Shown in pieces: positions 10,020-18,719 of a stretch of 46,273 nt of DNA (the first letter of the stretch is position 1; the number at the start of each line of letters is the position of its first letter). The translations under genes and the position numbers were made by a program. The stretch is from an uncultured Verrucomicrobiales bacterium. Its GTDB lineage: Bacteria; Verrucomicrobiota; Verrucomicrobiia; Verrucomicrobiales; Akkermansiaceae. The stretch covers positions 1 through 46,273 of the forward strand of contig CAJXVQ010000002.1 in assembly GCA_913060685.1 (NCBI GenBank). Reading direction: 5' to 3'. The notes below the pieces were generated by a model, which saw nothing but the letters and a program-made list of their open reading frames with translations, made no database searches and was not told the DNA's origin.

Positions 10020-10172
10020 GGGAGAGAGTGCTTGGGGTGTCGAAGAAAGTTTGCCGACGGTGAGCTATACGGAGAGGCTAGCTTCATTTTATCGATTTCG
10101 CCAAGGTCTTGTTTACGTTGGGAATCATTAATGGTTTGGAAAGCTTAAGTAATTCTGCTAAGACTCAAACTC

Positions 10173-10691
10173 ATGAAAGTGGTGTCGTTATTCCTCGGGC
10201 TCGCGATAGCCGTGCTTGCGTTGACGTCCTGTGGTAGACAGGTGAAGGCCCGCGATCCGGTGGTCTATCAGTTTAAGTCTGGAAAGACGGCCTTATACCA
10301 GAACGGACTGTCCTACGCTCCGAAGAGGGCACCAGCAGCGGTGCATCGTGCGATTGAGGCGGGGAATCGCTTGCAGAATAAGTCCTATAAATGGGGCGGT
10401 GGTCATGCCGTGCTGAATGACTCGGGATATGATTGCTCGGGGGCGGTGTCCTATGTCTTGCGGGAGGCGGGGTTGCTCAAGGGGCAAATGACTTCCAAGG
10501 GTTTCTTGAATTATGGTAAGCGGGGTGAGGGGAAGTGGATCACCGTATACGTGCGAAATGGCCATGTCTTCCTGACGGTCGCCGGTCTGCGACTCGACAC
10601 CGGTTGGGGTGGCGGGCGGAAGGGTCCACGCTGGCAGCCGACGTCACGTCCGGGAAAAGGGCATGTCATGAGACATCCGGCGGGGTATTAG
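10173..10691 (+). CDS. NlpC/P60-type lipoprotein (putative peptidoglycan endopeptidase)
   Basis: A 172-aa protein with a lipoprotein signal peptide ending in LALTSCG (lipidated Cys20). The mature part has the NlpC/P60 core. The motif SGYDCSGAVSYVL places the catalytic cysteine at C88, and NGHVFLTVAG places the catalytic histidine at H131. A later histidine (H164 or H168) or a polar residue may complete the triad. NlpC/P60 enzymes usually cut D-Glu-to-diamino-acid bonds in peptidoglycan stem peptides, so a role in wall turnover at a membrane is likely. At 172 aa it is short, with no SH3b binding domain visible. It ends about 50 bp before the DUF1549/DUF1553 gene on the same strand and may be co-transcribed with it. 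Confidence 0.78.
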   Translation: MKVVSLFLGLAIAVLALTSCGRQVKARDPVVYQFKSGKTALYQNGLSYAPKRAPAAVHRAIEAGNRLQNKSYKWGGGHAVLNDSGYDCSGAVSYVLREAGLLKGQMTSKGFLNYGKRGEGKWITVYVRNGHVFLTVAGLRLDTGWGGGRKGPRWQPTSRPGKGHVMRHPAGY

Positions 10692-10742
10692 GGAAATGAC
10701 TTCCAGCGATAGAAGCGATCCCTTGAATCGGTAATAGAGGCT

Positions 10743-12686
10743 ATGGTGTTTGGCCGAATCATGGCTTGCCTTGGAATGGCAACGGGCTTCCTTTCGGGAG
10801 CTGACGAGTATTGGGCCTTTGCTCCGGTGCTGGACCCGGCTGCGCCTGTCGTCAGCAACTCCGAATGGGCGCGCGAAGACCTGGATCGCTTCATCTTGGC
10901 GGGGATCGCGAAGAGAGATTCCCTTCCGACCAAGTCTGCTGAGAAACGCACCTTGGTGAGGCGCGCCTATCTCGATCTTCACGGCCTCCCTCCCTCGACC
11001 GGGCAAATCAAAGCCTTTTTAGAGGACAAACGCGGGGATGCCTGGGAAAAGCTCATCGATGAATTGCTGGAGTCGCCCCGATACGGCGAACGCTGGGGAC
11101 GCCATTGGCTTGATGTCGCCCGCTATGCCGACACCAATGGCATGGACGAGGATATTGCCCATCCGTCTGCGTGGCGGTATCGCGACTACGTCATCGATTC
11201 CTTCAATCAAGACAAGCCCTTCGATCAATTCATCATCGAGCAACTGGCTGGCGATCTCCTTCCCGCGAAAGATCTTGCCCAAAAGCGCGCGCAAACTGTG
11301 GGTCTGGGCTTCCTTTCCGTTGGTCCGAAAATGCTCGCTTGCGACGACCCCGATAAGATGCGGCGCGACATTGTCGACGAGCAAATGGACACGATGGGTC
11401 GGGCCTTTCTCGGGATGACGATTGGTTGTGCCCGTTGCCACGACCACAAGATCGATCCCATCTCCATCGAGGACTACTACGGGCTCGCCGGGATCTTCAT
11501 GTCCACCAAGACGCTCACGAAATACTCGGTGGTGGCAGAATTTCACGAACATAACCTCACCGAAGAAAGCCATCAAAAGAAGTGGCAGGAGGTGAGGAAT
11601 TTGGAGGCCGCGCAGAAGAAAAAGGAAACCCCAAAGGAAGAGAAGGAGCGCCTTGGCAAGGAAATCGCTGCTCTCAAAAAAGACCTGCCCGCTCCCTTTC
11701 AGGTCATGGGGGTGACCGAGTATCCTACTCAGAATGTCAAAGTTCACCTGCGTGGTGACTACCTCACGCTGGGCGACGAAGTTCCCCGTGGTGTTCCTTC
11801 GGCTTGGACTGCGGGCAAGAAAATCGTGATGCCCGGAAAGCAAAGCGGGCGACTTGAACTGGCCCGCTGGATTGCTTCGACAGAGAACCCGCTCACCTCC
11901 CGCGTTATCGTGAACCGACTTTGGCGTTGGCATTTTGGACGAGGGATCGTGCCGACCCCGGACAACTTTGGCGGCTTGGGTGAACAGCCCACCCACCCCG
12001 AGCTTCTGGATCATCTCGCTCGCAAGTTCGTGGCATCAGGTTGGTCTGTCAAAGCGATGCATCGTCTCATGATGAACTCGGCGACCTATCGTCAATCGGC
12101 GCAGGCTGACCTTGCTCTTTTGGAGTATGACCCGGAAAATAAACTCTTCGCCCGCTGGCAGCGCCGACGGGTGGAAGCGGAAGTGATTCGCGACAGTATT
12201 CTACTGAAATCGAAGCGCCTCGACTCGACGATGGGGGGCTCGATGTTGGTGGTGCAACCCTCGAAGTATGTCGACCGTGGCCGCCTCCAGGGTCACTCCC
12301 TGGTGCCAAGGAGAACGGTCTATCTGCCGGTCTATCGAAGCAGCGGATACGATGGTCAAAAGGCCTTCGACACGGCTGATCCTGCCGTCTCCGATGGAAA
12401 TCGCCGCAGTTCCACGGTGGCGGGACAGGCCCTCTACTTGATGAATAGTGAGTTGATACACGAGTCGTCGCGGGCGCTTGCTGACGTCGTTATTTCTACC
12501 AGGGGTAGTGAGGGTGTCCGTGATCGCACCGCTTGGTTGATCGAGCATCTCCTGGGTCGCGAGGCGACCGAAAAAGAACTCCTCCAGGGCGAGGAGTTTG
12601 TGAGCGGGTATGGCGAGAAAAAGGAGGCATGGGCAGCCTTCATCAGAGTGCTATTTTCCAGTAACGAATTTTTATACGTAGAGTAA
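10743..12686 (+). CDS. DUF1549/DUF1553 secreted protein lacking the PSCyt1 domain
   Basis: A 647-aa protein. After a short signal peptide (about residues 1-20) it goes directly into WAFAPV and DUF1549 (about 45-250), which includes LHGLPPS, SPRYGERWGRHWLDVARYAD and the heme-like motif CARCHDH (229-235). A charged, lysine/glutamate-rich helical linker (about 285-320) leads to DUF1553 (about 365-620, with TSRVIVNRLWRWHFGRGIV and ATYRQSA). Unlike the gene at 1234, it has no N-terminal cytochrome-like PSCyt1 domain. The DUF1501 gene starts 6 bp downstream, the standard two-gene arrangement of these families. Joint action in the periplasm on an envelope or extracellular substrate is the usual assumption; no activity has been shown that I know of. 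Confidence 0.9.
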   Translation: MVFGRIMACLGMATGFLSGADEYWAFAPVLDPAAPVVSNSEWAREDLDRFILAGIAKRDSLPTKSAEKRTLVRRAYLDLHGLPPSTGQIKAFLEDKRGDAWEKLIDELLESPRYGERWGRHWLDVARYADTNGMDEDIAHPSAWRYRDYVIDSFNQDKPFDQFIIEQLAGDLLPAKDLAQKRAQTVGLGFLSVGPKMLACDDPDKMRRDIVDEQMDTMGRAFLGMTIGCARCHDHKIDPISIEDYYGLAGIFMSTKTLTKYSVVAEFHEHNLTEESHQKKWQEVRNLEAAQKKKETPKEEKERLGKEIAALKKDLPAPFQVMGVTEYPTQNVKVHLRGDYLTLGDEVPRGVPSAWTAGKKIVMPGKQSGRLELARWIASTENPLTSRVIVNRLWRWHFGRGIVPTPDNFGGLGEQPTHPELLDHLARKFVASGWSVKAMHRLMMNSATYRQSAQADLALLEYDPENKLFARWQRRRVEAEVIRDSILLKSKRLDSTMGGSMLVVQPSKYVDRGRLQGHSLVPRRTVYLPVYRSSGYDGQKAFDTADPAVSDGNRRSSTVAGQALYLMNSELIHESSRALADVVISTRGSEGVRDRTAWLIEHLLGREATEKELLQGEEFVSGYGEKKEAWAAFIRVLFSSNEFLYVE

Positions 12687-12692
12687 ACGATT

Positions 12693-14081
12693 GTGAGCTT
12701 ATGTGATCATCGAGCGGGACTCCCGCTCTCCCGCCGGGAAATGTTACAGCGATCCGGAACTGGATTCGGAGCTCTCGCTTTGCAGGCGATGCTTGCCCGT
12801 GAGGCTTCCGGGAAAACCAAAGCCCCACCGCTTCCCGGCACTGCCAAGCGGGTCATCTTTCTCTTCATGCACGGCGGCCCATCGACCGTGGATCTGTTCG
12901 ACCCCAAGCCCCTCTTGGCGCGTGACTCCGGAAAGCCCTTCCCTCTCAAAGCGCCCCGCATCACTTCCCACAAGTCCAAGAATCTCCTCCTGAAATCTCC
13001 CTGGTCCTGCCAGCAGCACGGCGAAAGCGGAGCCCAGGTTTGTGACTTGCTCCCCAATATCGCCTCCATCGCGGACGACCTTTGCTTTGTGAAGTCGATG
13101 CACTGTTCCAACTCGCGACACGGCGGCGCGCTTCTGGAATTACACACCGGTTCGGACACCTTCACCCGTCCGGCGATGGGGTCGTGGATCAACTACGGTC
13201 TCGGAAGTGAAAACGAAAATCTCCCCGGCTTCATCACGATTAATCCCAGCGGAAGCCACGGCGGAGCAGGGGCCTGGTCTTCGGCTTTTCTTCCGGCCAA
13301 ATACAGTGGCACCCGCATTGGCGGAGGGTCTGGAAAGATGAAAGTGCCCTTTATTGACAACCCGCTTCATGACCGCGGGAAGCAGCGCAAGGAACTGGAC
13401 CTCCTCGCTTCATTCAACCAAGAGCACCTTGCCCAACGTGGTGCGAACAGCGAACTGGAATCGCGTATCGCTTCCTACGAACTTGCTTTCAAAATGCAAA
13501 TGGAAGTGCCCGGCGTGCAGGACATTTCCAGTGAACCGGCCCATGTCAAAAAACTCTACGGCGCTGACGTGGACCCTACGAAATCCTTCGGCGAACAATG
13601 CCTCATGGCCCGTCGCTTTAGCGAAGCCGGCGTGCGTTTTGTGCAGGTCACTCATCGTTATTGGGACTCCCATGGCAACCTTAAGAGAGATCACGAAAAG
13701 CTCAGTGCGGAGATGGACAAACCGGTTGCCGGGCTCATCTCCGATCTGAAACAACGCGGGCTCCTTGACGAAACCCTCGTTCTTTGGGGGGGCGAATTCG
13801 GACGCACTCCCACCGCGCAGGGCAATGACGGCCGCGATCATAATCCCCACGGCTTCACCATGTTCATGGCTGGAGGCGGGATCAAACCGGGAACCGTTTA
13901 TGGTTCGACAGACGACTACGGTTACTACGCTAAAGACAAGCCGGTCCACTTCCACGATCTCCACGCCACCATCCTCCACCTCATGGGAATCGATCACGAA
14001 GAGTTTACCTACCGCTACGCCGGTCGCGATTTCCGCCTGACCGACGTCGCGGGCAAGGTTGTGAACGGAATCATCGCCTGA
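12693..14081 (+). CDS. DUF1501 family secreted protein (Tat signal), partner of the DUF1549/1553 gene
   Basis: A 462-aa protein starting at a GTG 6 bp after the upstream stop codon. It has a twin-arginine signal, SRREMLQRSGTGFGALAL (about residues 13-30). DUF1501 belongs to the alkaline-phosphatase/sulfatase-like fold. Visible family blocks are IFLFMHGGPSTVDLFDPKP (about 54-72), VCDLLPNIASIADDLCFVKSMH, WGGEFGRTPTAQG and GRDHNPHGFTMFMAGGGIK, the last two carrying likely metal ligands. It is probably exported folded and works with the protein encoded just upstream. The substrate is unknown. The ORF ends 37 bp from the convergent NTF2-like gene. A CCCGG/CCGGG inverted repeat with an 11-nt loop in that gap may act as a weak shared terminator. 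Confidence 0.9.
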   Translation: MSLCDHRAGLPLSRREMLQRSGTGFGALALQAMLAREASGKTKAPPLPGTAKRVIFLFMHGGPSTVDLFDPKPLLARDSGKPFPLKAPRITSHKSKNLLLKSPWSCQQHGESGAQVCDLLPNIASIADDLCFVKSMHCSNSRHGGALLELHTGSDTFTRPAMGSWINYGLGSENENLPGFITINPSGSHGGAGAWSSAFLPAKYSGTRIGGGSGKMKVPFIDNPLHDRGKQRKELDLLASFNQEHLAQRGANSELESRIASYELAFKMQMEVPGVQDISSEPAHVKKLYGADVDPTKSFGEQCLMARRFSEAGVRFVQVTHRYWDSHGNLKRDHEKLSAEMDKPVAGLISDLKQRGLLDETLVLWGGEFGRTPTAQGNDGRDHNPHGFTMFMAGGGIKPGTVYGSTDDYGYYAKDKPVHFHDLHATILHLMGIDHEEFTYRYAGRDFRLTDVAGKVVNGIIA

Positions 14082-14118
14082 GAAAGATCCGCAGACTCCC
14101 GGGACATTTTCTTCCGGG

Positions 14119-14694
14119 CTAAGACTTGCGGCGAAGTTTGCCGATGAGCCAGGTCAGAATCACGCCTGCGCCAAGCCCGATGCCGAGAGCGAGCCAGAGC
14201 GCCGACTTGGCGGTGTTGAGGATGGGGTTGTCGAGCGCGTTGAGAGAAACGTGGTAAGCGCTCACGAGCCATTTACCATCCTGCAGAATGAAGGTGACTG
14301 TCCAGCGGCTGTCGAACTCGTAGGACTTGCCAAGAAGATCGTATTCCGCAACGACGTGACCGGTGGAGATGGCCGTGTCGCCACCATGGAGGACGGAGAG
14401 TTGGTCCGCTTCGTGGGGGATTTTGAATTTCACGAAGGCATCTTTTCCCATGCGGTCGTAAAAGGCGCGGAGCTCGGCGATGCCGTGGCTGGTTTCCCCA
14501 TTTTGCCAGGTGACAAGGATGTCGGGATGGGTGTAGGCGAGCATGCGCTCGACATCGCGTGACTCGATGGCCGAGATGATCCCGGTGCGGGTGTCCCGAA
14601 GTTGTTGATGGATGGGGTCCTCCGCATTGGGAGCAGGTTCTTGAGCTCCGCTTGGAAGGATGAGGAGAGTGAGGGCGAGAAAAAGAAGTTTCAT
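14119..14694 (-). CDS. SnoaL/DUF4440-like (NTF2 fold) protein with signal peptide and C-terminal membrane helix
   Basis: A 191-aa protein from the ATG at 14694. An upstream TTG at 14709 is possible but would overlap the MFS stop codon. It has a signal peptide (about residues 1-18). An NTF2-like cone domain follows (about 28-145), with IISAIESRDVERMLAYTHPD and WTVTFILQDGKWLVSAYHVS, the latter typical of DUF4440/SnoaL-like proteins. Near the C terminus there is a transmembrane helix (about 162-184) and a basic tail, which would tether the domain to the membrane facing outwards. NTF2 folds bind small hydrophobic ligands or act as cyclases, so a link to the product of the adjacent P450 and sulfotransferase is plausible but unproven. 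It is the last gene of the operon, 11 bp after MFS. Confidence 0.75.
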   Translation of the reverse strand: MKLLFLALTLLILPSGAQEPAPNAEDPIHQQLRDTRTGIISAIESRDVERMLAYTHPDILVTWQNGETSHGIAELRAFYDRMGKDAFVKFKIPHEADQLSVLHGGDTAISTGHVVAEYDLLGKSYEFDSRWTVTFILQDGKWLVSAYHVSLNALDNPILNTAKSALWLALGIGLGAGVILTWLIGKLRRKS

Positions 14695-14705
14695 AACCCA
14701 ACCAT

Positions 14706-16019
14706 TCAAGCCGAAATTTGCTCTCGCGTAAATGAAAGAGCGACCGGAGTGGCGAGAAGGCAGAGGGCGGCTGCCGAGGCCGCAAGGGCCGGGAAGTCCA
14801 AATTATGCTGACGGTAAGCGAGGGAGCCCAGAAGCGCCACGCCGAGCGCGCTGGCGACGCGGGCCGCAGTGCTGTTGATGCCGGCGGCGAGGCCATGGTG
14901 CCGGGACGGGACGGAGGAGAGAATGGTGGCACTGAGAGGAGCAGCGCAGAAGCCGAGGCCAACGCCCAGAAGGAGAAGAGGAAGCAAGATCGCGATGGGA
15001 TGTTGCTCGAATCCCGGCCAGAGAAGGGTGGCAAATCCTGCCGAAGAAAACAGAGTGCCGAGAGTGAGCGGAAGGCGGGGGCCGCGACGATCGAGAAGTT
15101 TGCCGGCAATTGGGGAACAGGCGGCGAGGAGAATGATGGAGGGAAGTTGCAGGAGTCCCGCAGTGGCGGGAGTGAAATGCAGGACCTCGATGAGATAGCT
15201 GGGCAGAAGATAGGTGAAGCCCGCCCAGGCCGAATAGACCAGCAGGGAAATGAGCGTGGCCAGGACAAGCGACCGGGATCGAAAAACGGCACGGGGAAGA
15301 AGCGGATGAGCGGTGGTTCTTTGCTGAAAAATAAACAGGGTGAACACCACGGCGGTGGCCACAAGAAGGGAGGGTTGATCAATCAGAGCAATCGATAAGC
15401 AAGCGAGTCCACCGACGAGAAGCAAGGCGCCGAAGAAGTCGAGCGGAGGCGGTGATCGATCCTTTTTCGTATCGACCGCAGTGCGGGTTGCGGTAATGAT
15501 GAGCGCCGCGATCGCGAGGGGGACATTGATGAAAAACACGCCACGCCAAAATCCTTGCTGGACGAGAAGCCCGCCCACGACCGGACCGAGAGCTGTTGCG
15601 ATCAGGGTGAAGATGCTCCAGATTCCGATGGCGCGGCCGAGCGAATGGCCCGGAGTGACGCGGGCAATCATGGCCAGGCTCCCGGGAATCATGAGTGCCG
15701 CCGCCATGCCTTGGAGGGCGCGGAAGACGATGAGAACGGTGACGTTGGGAGCGAGACCGCAGGCGATGGAGGCCAGTCCGAAGCTGGCGATGCCGAAGAG
15801 AAAGACCCGGCGGGTGCCGTAACGATCGCCGAGGGAGCCACCGAGGAGAAGAAGGGCCGCGAGGGGGATGGCGTAGGCGTTGTGAATCCAGAGGAGGGCG
15901 GAGTCGCTGGTGGAGAGCGAGGCTCGCAGGGCTGGTAGCGCGACGGTGAGGGCCGTGGTGTCGATGAATGCCATCCCGGCGGCGATGGCAGCGGCGGCGA
16001 TGGTGAATGGTCGGCTCAT
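14706..16019 (-). CDS. MFS transporter, DHA2-like drug/metabolite exporter
   Basis: A 437-aa integral membrane protein with about 12-14 hydrophobic segments. Family marks include the motif-A-like GGSLGDRYGTRRVF between helices 2 and 3, FRALQGMAAALMIPGSLAMI (helix 4), and GPVVGGLLVQQGFWRGVFFINVPLA (motif C and the DHA2-type FFINVP). It probably exports a small molecule by proton antiport. Its ATG overlaps the stop codon of the P450 gene by four bases (ATGA, 16016-16019), which implies translational coupling. The natural inference is that it exports whatever the P450 and sulfotransferase make. A role as a general multidrug pump is the alternative. Confidence 0.88.
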   Translation of the reverse strand: MSRPFTIAAAAIAAGMAFIDTTALTVALPALRASLSTSDSALLWIHNAYAIPLAALLLLGGSLGDRYGTRRVFLFGIASFGLASIACGLAPNVTVLIVFRALQGMAAALMIPGSLAMIARVTPGHSLGRAIGIWSIFTLIATALGPVVGGLLVQQGFWRGVFFINVPLAIAALIITATRTAVDTKKDRSPPPLDFFGALLLVGGLACLSIALIDQPSLLVATAVVFTLFIFQQRTTAHPLLPRAVFRSRSLVLATLISLLVYSAWAGFTYLLPSYLIEVLHFTPATAGLLQLPSIILLAACSPIAGKLLDRRGPRLPLTLGTLFSSAGFATLLWPGFEQHPIAILLPLLLLGVGLGFCAAPLSATILSSVPSRHHGLAAGINSTAARVASALGVALLGSLAYRQHNLDFPALAASAAALCLLATPVALSFTREQISA

Positions 16020-17251
16020 GAATGTGTTTGGGTTCGAGCTTGGATGCGCAAGGGCATGCTGCCCCGGACGCGCAGGGTGATGGCGGGATCGGGTACAGGG
16101 AAAGCGGCGTTGACCGGAGTGAATTGAAAATTCGAGAGGAGGGCCGAGGCAATGAGATGCGCTTCCATGAGGGCGAATTCTTTTCCGATGCAGACCCGCG
16201 GGCCGAGGCCGAAGGGGAGGTAAGCTTTTGGTGTTGGGGAGAGAAAACGGTCGGGCTGGAACGAATCGGGATTTTCCCAGAACCCGGGGTGACGGTGGAT
16301 GGTGTAGGGGCAGGCAACCACGGAGGCATTGCGAGGGATGGTGCAGCCCGCGATTTCATCGGCTCCGAGAGCGTGGCGTTCGATAATCCAGATCGGTGGT
16401 GAGAGGCGCAGGGTTTCCTGAAGGGCGCGGTCGAGGGCCTCTGAGTCGCCTGCACATCGCGACTGTTCCCCGGGGTGATGAGCGAGATAAGCGAAGAGCC
16501 AGGTGAGGGCGTTGGCCGTGGTTTCATGGCCTGCCAGGAGAAAAGAGATCGCTTCGTTGCGCACTTCCCCGGGGCTGCTTGTGCCCGTGCGAATCAGTTC
16601 CAACAGATCGGGTGTTTCCGGAGGGGCGGTGCGTGCCGAAATGATCTCGTCGACGGTCTGATTGATTTGGTGCATCGCTCGCCGAAACGCGCGGGACTTT
16701 CGACCGGTGAGCGACCCGAGTCGGGCAAAGGTTTGCGTGAGGACGAGCGTGACGGGTTCTTCGAGGGAGGTGACGATTTTCTCACTGAGATGAGCTCCAA
16801 AGAGCGCGCGGGCGACGATGCGGAAAGTGGTCGCCATGAAAGCGGTCGATGCCTCGACCTGGGAATGAGGTGACCAACGCCCGACGAGTGCTGCGGCCTC
16901 CTCCTCCATGATGGTGGAGAAGCCGGTAATGGCGGCACGATGAAAGGCGGGTTGGAAGTGCAGGCGTCGACGCTTCCATTCCTCGCTGTTGGTGGTGAGG
17001 AGTGCTTCTCCGCAGATGTCGCGGATAAAATGAGTGCTGCGGGTGTCCTTGTCATAGTTGGACGCGTTCTTCTTCAGGACGTGCACGATGGCGTCCGGGT
17101 GGTTAATGAGGTAGACCTTGTGTGGGCCGAGACGAAATTTCACAAGGTCACCGTGGTCCCGCACGCTGCGAACAATCAACCCAAGGGGATCACGGCGGAA
17201 CTGGTTGAGATGACCCAGAAATGGAAGGGCGGGGGGAGAAGGGGGAATCAT
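16016..17251 (-). CDS. Cytochrome P450
   Basis: A 411-aa soluble P450 from the ATG at 17251; a TTG at 17263 would add only four residues. The I-helix oxygen-activation motif AGHETT is at about 240-245, the K-helix ExxR (ETLR) at about 279-282, a PYTIHRHPGFWENPDSFQPDRF stretch follows, and the heme loop FGLGPRVCIG places the axial thiolate at C354. All catalytic hallmarks are intact. It is a class I bacterial monooxygenase that would need ferredoxin and reductase from elsewhere, since none is encoded here. The overall look (PPSPPALPFLGHL start, WKRRRLHFQPAFH) resembles fatty-acid, terpenoid or steroid type P450s, but the substrate cannot be read from sequence. It lies 24 bp after the sulfotransferase and overlaps the exporter, so it is the middle of a tailoring cassette. 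Confidence 0.93.
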   Translation of the reverse strand: MIPPSPPALPFLGHLNQFRRDPLGLIVRSVRDHGDLVKFRLGPHKVYLINHPDAIVHVLKKNASNYDKDTRSTHFIRDICGEALLTTNSEEWKRRRLHFQPAFHRAAITGFSTIMEEEAAALVGRWSPHSQVEASTAFMATTFRIVARALFGAHLSEKIVTSLEEPVTLVLTQTFARLGSLTGRKSRAFRRAMHQINQTVDEIISARTAPPETPDLLELIRTGTSSPGEVRNEAISFLLAGHETTANALTWLFAYLAHHPGEQSRCAGDSEALDRALQETLRLSPPIWIIERHALGADEIAGCTIPRNASVVACPYTIHRHPGFWENPDSFQPDRFLSPTPKAYLPFGLGPRVCIGKEFALMEAHLIASALLSNFQFTPVNAAFPVPDPAITLRVRGSMPLRIQARTQTHS

Positions 17252-17275
17252 GACGAGAGGCAAAGGCGGTTCTGG

Positions 17276-18394
17276 TCAGGATTGATCAGGGTCGTAGTTC
17301 CAAAGTTCAAGCTCGGGGCGGCAGACCTCGTTCACCATTGCGCGCGTGGCGTCATCGAGCCGATCGAAACGATTTTTGCGATACGAGGACTGTGAGGAAA
17401 TGTATTTTTCGAAAGTGGGCTGAAGGGTGTTGAAATGAGGGATATCAAGTTCTTCGTACACGCTCCGCAAGGCGGAAAGTGGGTCGGTTTCGAGTTCGTG
17501 AAAACTCAGTTCATGGAAGCGGCCGGGAGGAATGAGGGGGCGTTGCGCGTGGTAGGCGTCATGCAGGGTGCGGTAGCGCCCAAGGAGTTGGGAATCGAGT
17601 TGGCTGCGATCAGGTCTTTGAAGATAAGTATACCAGGCTGCGGTGTCCCAATAGTGGCGGTTGGAGCGGAAAACGTCGTGGGGATGGCGGTGAATGTGGA
17701 CGAAGCGGGCGTCGGGGAACATCTCGAGTAAGAGCCGGATGCGGGCGGTGTGTGGAGGAGATTTTAGAACGAGAGGGCGTGCGTATTTGTAGGTGAGCTT
17801 TTTGCAGAACCAGAGGAAGGCGTCCTTCCATTCGTCAATCTCAGCCTTGGGAACGTCGTCGAAGGTGAGGTAGCGATCGAAGTGTTCCTGCCGCTTTGGA
17901 AACGAGATGCCAAGGTAGAGGGATTTCAGGGTGTCGAGACAAGGGGCGAACTCATCTTCCTGGGGAAGGGCGAATCCCATCGCCATGTTGTCCATGGGGC
18001 GTTTATTGGGGACGAGGCGGGCGAATCGGCGGGTGTTGGTCTCCTCGGTGGTGAGGAAGGTGAGAGGGTTAACCACCTGATAGGTGTTGGAGAAGGCGAA
18101 GTTTTTGGTGTCGAGAGCGAGGAGGTTGTGGAGGTGGGTTGTCCCGCTGCGCCAATGGCCGAGAATGAAAAGAGGAGGGCCCGTCAGTTCGGTGGCCCGA
18201 ATCTCAGGATCAAGTTTTCGCTCCTTGCGGGCCGAGAATGAATTCATGCACGCCGCCGCAGTCACGAAGGCGGCCCGGTGCCAGTAGGCCGGGCTAATCG
18301 GATTCTCCCGGAGAAGTTCAATCCAGCGGTCGAGCGTGATTCCCGCGAGGTAGTTGTTGGCGGTGGACCAACGGTGTTTGAGAGCAGAAGACAT
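17276..18394 (-). CDS. PAPS-dependent sulfotransferase (Sulfotransf_3-like)
   Basis: A 372-aa cytoplasmic protein from the ATG at 18394. The reading frame extends upstream to 18670, but that part is arginine/proline-rich and overlaps the porin promoter, so I exclude it. The 5'-phosphosulfate-binding loop is clear (FILGHWRSGTTHLHNLL, with the P-loop-like RSGTT), and the 3'-phosphate-binding strand-helix is VHIHRHPHDVFRSN with an SPPHT segment before it. The enzyme would transfer sulfate from PAPS to a hydroxyl group. As first gene of an operon with a P450 and an exporter, a plausible sequence is hydroxylation, sulfation and export of a lipid, sterol or terpenoid-like compound. That pathway is inference; the enzyme class is well supported. 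Confidence 0.88.
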   Translation of the reverse strand: MSSALKHRWSTANNYLAGITLDRWIELLRENPISPAYWHRAAFVTAAACMNSFSARKERKLDPEIRATELTGPPLFILGHWRSGTTHLHNLLALDTKNFAFSNTYQVVNPLTFLTTEETNTRRFARLVPNKRPMDNMAMGFALPQEDEFAPCLDTLKSLYLGISFPKRQEHFDRYLTFDDVPKAEIDEWKDAFLWFCKKLTYKYARPLVLKSPPHTARIRLLLEMFPDARFVHIHRHPHDVFRSNRHYWDTAAWYTYLQRPDRSQLDSQLLGRYRTLHDAYHAQRPLIPPGRFHELSFHELETDPLSALRSVYEELDIPHFNTLQPTFEKYISSQSSYRKNRFDRLDDATRAMVNEVCRPELELWNYDPDQS

Positions 18395-18719
18395 CCTATG
18401 CCATGATGCTAGGCCAGCAGGAGCGGAGGAACAGGGGAAAGTCAGGGCCGCACGCACCGCAGGAATTTGCTTTTGGGGCGGGGAGCTTGGGAGTGCCCTT
18501 GAGAGGATCGGAGAGGGGAGAGAAGGGTGATTCAATGCGGAGGAGAATTCATCGATCATTAAGATCGCGGCGAGTCCCTTCTTGACCGCCCGACGATGAT
18601 TGATAACCCTTTTCACCCTGGTATATTTTAACTCAACCCTCAGTGGCCGGACTCTGGGGTCCCCCCGCAACGCAAGTTGTCGACGGCGGGTGATTAACTC
18701 CCGGACAAAGAATCAAATC
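18395..18719. other. Divergent intergenic region between sulfotransferase operon and porin
   Basis: A 325-bp stretch without a gene that I accept. It holds a good sigma-70-like promoter for the porin (18600-18627). For the sulfotransferase operon on the other strand I could not identify a convincing promoter. The upstream extensions of both neighbouring reading frames cross this region but look like non-coding translation. Confidence 0.6.
18600..18627 (+). promoter_or_regulatory. Predicted sigma-70-type promoter of the porin gene
   Basis: TTGATA (18600-18605) and TATATT (18622-18627) are separated by 16 bp. Each hexamer matches the consensus at five of six positions. Transcription would start near 18634, giving an untranslated leader of about 85 nt before the porin ATG at 18720. 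The prediction is from sequence only. Confidence 0.45.
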
